Assembly: GCF_006385875.1 (NCBI RefSeq)
Contig: NZ_VFSU01000034.1
Coordinates: 248,001-312,000 of the forward strand
DNA length: 64,000 bases
Reading direction: 5' to 3'
Source of the DNA: Sandaracinobacter neustonicus
Lineage (GTDB): Bacteria; Pseudomonadota; Alphaproteobacteria; Sphingomonadales; Sphingomonadaceae
Shown here: piece by piece, positions 63,318-64,000 of the stretch
How the letters are laid out: the number at the start of each line of letters is the position of its first letter
How positions within the stretch are numbered: the first letter of the stretch is position 1
Made by a program: the position numbers and the translations under genes
Notes under the pieces: generated by a model
What the model was told of the DNA's origin: nothing
What the model saw: the letters and a program-made list of their open reading frames with translations, nothing else
Database searches by the model: none

Positions 63318-63416
63318 CCCGCTCAGGCTGAGCTTGTCGAAGCCCGTGGAGAATGCACTCTGGCTCGGCCGTTGTGCTTTCACGTTCGGGGCTTCGACAA
63401 GCTCAGCCTGAGCGGG
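63318..63416 (+). repeat. Long palindrome family A, copy 4
   Basis: 28-bp arms at 63318-63345 and 63389-63416, both with CGCTCAGGCTGAGCTTGTCG or its complement. The loop starts GTGGAGAATGCACTC and ends TTGTGCTTTCACGT. Left flank with AATATTCTTTGCAGAGCCGT (63273-63292) and right flank with AGACAGGCAAGCGCTGG (63439-63455) match copy 2, and copy 1 in reverse. Confidence 0.9.
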
Positions 63417-63480
63417 CGGAGAGGCGGCAGGATAGAAGACAGGCAAGCGCTGGCTAAAGCCAACATCTGCCGGGAGGCCT

Positions 63481-63545
63481 TTTAAAAAACTTCGGGGGTC
63501 AAGGGGCGTCACGCCCCTTGCGGGGTGCAGGGGCAGAGCCCCTGC
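63481..63545 (-). repeat. Tandem-stem-loop 3-prime module, copy 10 (short type III)
   Basis: Nine nt after the rbfA stop on the minus strand: stem-loop a at 63545-63527 (GCAGGGGC-TCT-GCCCCTGC), stem-loop b at 63520-63500 (CAAGGGGCG-TGA-CGCCCCTTG), then ACCCCCGAAGTTTTTTAAA. The CCGAAGTTTTT end is shared with copy 9. Confidence 0.8.
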
Positions 63546-63553
63546 CTCCACCG

Positions 63554-63982
63554 TCACTCGTCGTCGAGGATTCGCGGCGGGGCGCGGTCTTCGAGGTCGC
63601 GGGCGACTTTGGGGGTGCGCAGCAGGGCGTCGATGCGGGCGGCTTCGGCGTAGCTGTCGTCCACTTTGAAGTGGATGTCGGCGGCATATTTGGTGTTCAC
63701 GCGGCGGGCCAGTTCGCCTTTCAGCTGGCGGGCGTGGCTGTTGAGCGCGCGCAGAACCGCTTCCTGATCGGCGGGTGTTGCGCCCACGGGCATGATGAAG
63801 GCGGTGGCGTGGCGCAGATCGGGGGAGACGCGCACTTCGGAGACGGAGACGATGTGCTTATCCAGCACATCGTCCCGTATGTCTCCGCGCGCCAGTACGT
63901 CGGCCAGCACGTGGCGCATGGCCTCGCCCACCTTCAGGGTGCGGACGGAGCGGCCGTCCGCCGAGGAGTGTCCGCGTTTCAC
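63554..63982 (-). CDS. rbfA: Ribosome-binding factor A
   Basis: A 142-residue KH-like protein that matures the 30S subunit. RTLKVGEAMRHVLADVLARG, VSVSEVRVSPDLRHATAFIMP and LARRVNTKYAADIHFKVDDS match RbfA. The start is GTG 63982. A TGA in the minus-strand frame just before it (63981-63979), preceded by ERLRQL, is probably the end of an upstream gene cut by the window edge; infB would be expected there but this short end is not diagnostic. Followed by module copy 10, so truB, the common next gene, is not adjacent here. Confidence 0.96.
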   Translation of the reverse strand: MKRGHSSADGRSVRTLKVGEAMRHVLADVLARGDIRDDVLDKHIVSVSEVRVSPDLRHATAFIMPVGATPADQEAVLRALNSHARQLKGELARRVNTKYAADIHFKVDDSYAEAARIDALLRTPKVARDLEDRAPPRILDDE

Positions 63983-64000
63983 AGCTGGCGCAGACGCTCT

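Larger units (their letters stand above)
63192..63553. other. Repeat spacer between convergent genes
   Basis: About 360 bp containing module copy 9 (plus), palindrome A copy 4 with its flanks, and module copy 10 (minus), in the same order of elements as the island at 31.8-32.4 kb. No gene seen. Confidence 0.8.

Noticed and set aside
60525-63557. 1000-residue minus-strand frame spanning the epimerase, dehydrogenase and lipoprotein genes
   Set aside because: It runs through three good plus-strand genes, a palindrome repeat and two stem-loop modules; no domain in it.

Overview
The window is GC-rich chromosomal DNA that reads as a member of the Alphaproteobacteria, most likely order Sphingomonadales. 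The grounds are two large TonB-dependent receptors with the ETIVVTG plug motif, DUF2093, DUF6600 and YbjN proteins, the conserved block rpmH-rnpA-yidD-yidC-engB, an Anbu (proteasome-like) operon, and dispersed palindromes built on CTCAGGCTGAGCTTGTCGAA. I saw no tRNA, rRNA, CRISPR array, integrase, transposase or phage gene. This is core-type chromosome with repeat-loaded intergenic spaces.

Layout. 1-5.7 kb: end of an acyl-CoA dehydrogenase, a small AT-richer secreted protein, a tandem SnoaL-like protein, a DUF885 metallopeptidase-like protein and a DUF6600 lipoprotein. 5.7-9.8 kb: the four-gene Anbu operon (ATP-grasp, alpha-E, transglutaminase, Anbu protease). 10-15 kb: a TonB receptor, a small membrane protein, DUF1398 and a MarR regulator. 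15-19 kb: mtgA / N-formylglutamate amidohydrolase-like / enoyl-CoA hydratase, a small secreted protein behind a three-site promoter, YbjN and UbiK. 19.4-23.7 kb: RND efflux pump and adaptor. 24-29 kb: clpS, rpmI-rplT, pheST. 29-37 kb: OmpA lipoprotein, CorC/HlyC-type protein, an aminoglycoside phosphotransferase-fold protein, purD, xseA, DUF2093. 37-44 kb: a probably highly expressed TonB receptor, a sulfotransferase-like protein diverging from a TPR/Asp-Asn-hydroxylase protein, and two small secreted paralogues. 44-52.8 kb: clpB, nitronate monooxygenase, PQQ-type sugar dehydrogenase, TetR, isoaspartyl peptidase, acyl-CoA dehydrogenase. 52.9-58.6 kb: rpmH-rnpA-yidD-yidC-engB, a methyltransferase and a second, Cys-rich nitronate monooxygenase. 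59-64 kb: etfBA, an epimerase-like reductase, 3-hydroxyacyl-CoA dehydrogenase, a lipoprotein and rbfA.

Functionally the window mixes translation and membrane biogenesis (rpmI, rplT, pheST, rpmH, rnpA, yidC, engB, rbfA), protein quality control (clpS, clpB, Anbu), outer-membrane uptake (two TonB receptors) and acyl-CoA oxidation (two acyl-CoA dehydrogenases, enoyl-CoA hydratase, hydroxyacyl-CoA dehydrogenase, and EtfAB as electron acceptor).

The most notable non-coding signal is a tandem-stem-loop module. Nine complete copies, and a tenth in which the first stem-loop is lost or degenerate, lie 9-65 nt after a stop codon and all point in the direction of the gene they follow. Stem-loop a keeps a pyrimidine-rich GGC-TYT-GCC-type apex and stem-loop b keeps a TGA apex, while the stem bases change together across copies. 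Genes with this module lack an ordinary T-tract terminator, and genes with an ordinary terminator lack the module. Other structured elements are four long palindromes with 26-28 bp arms (one apparently inverted inside its flanks), a 144-bp imperfect palindrome before rpmI, and a terminator whose 3-prime arm carries the ribosome binding site of the next gene.
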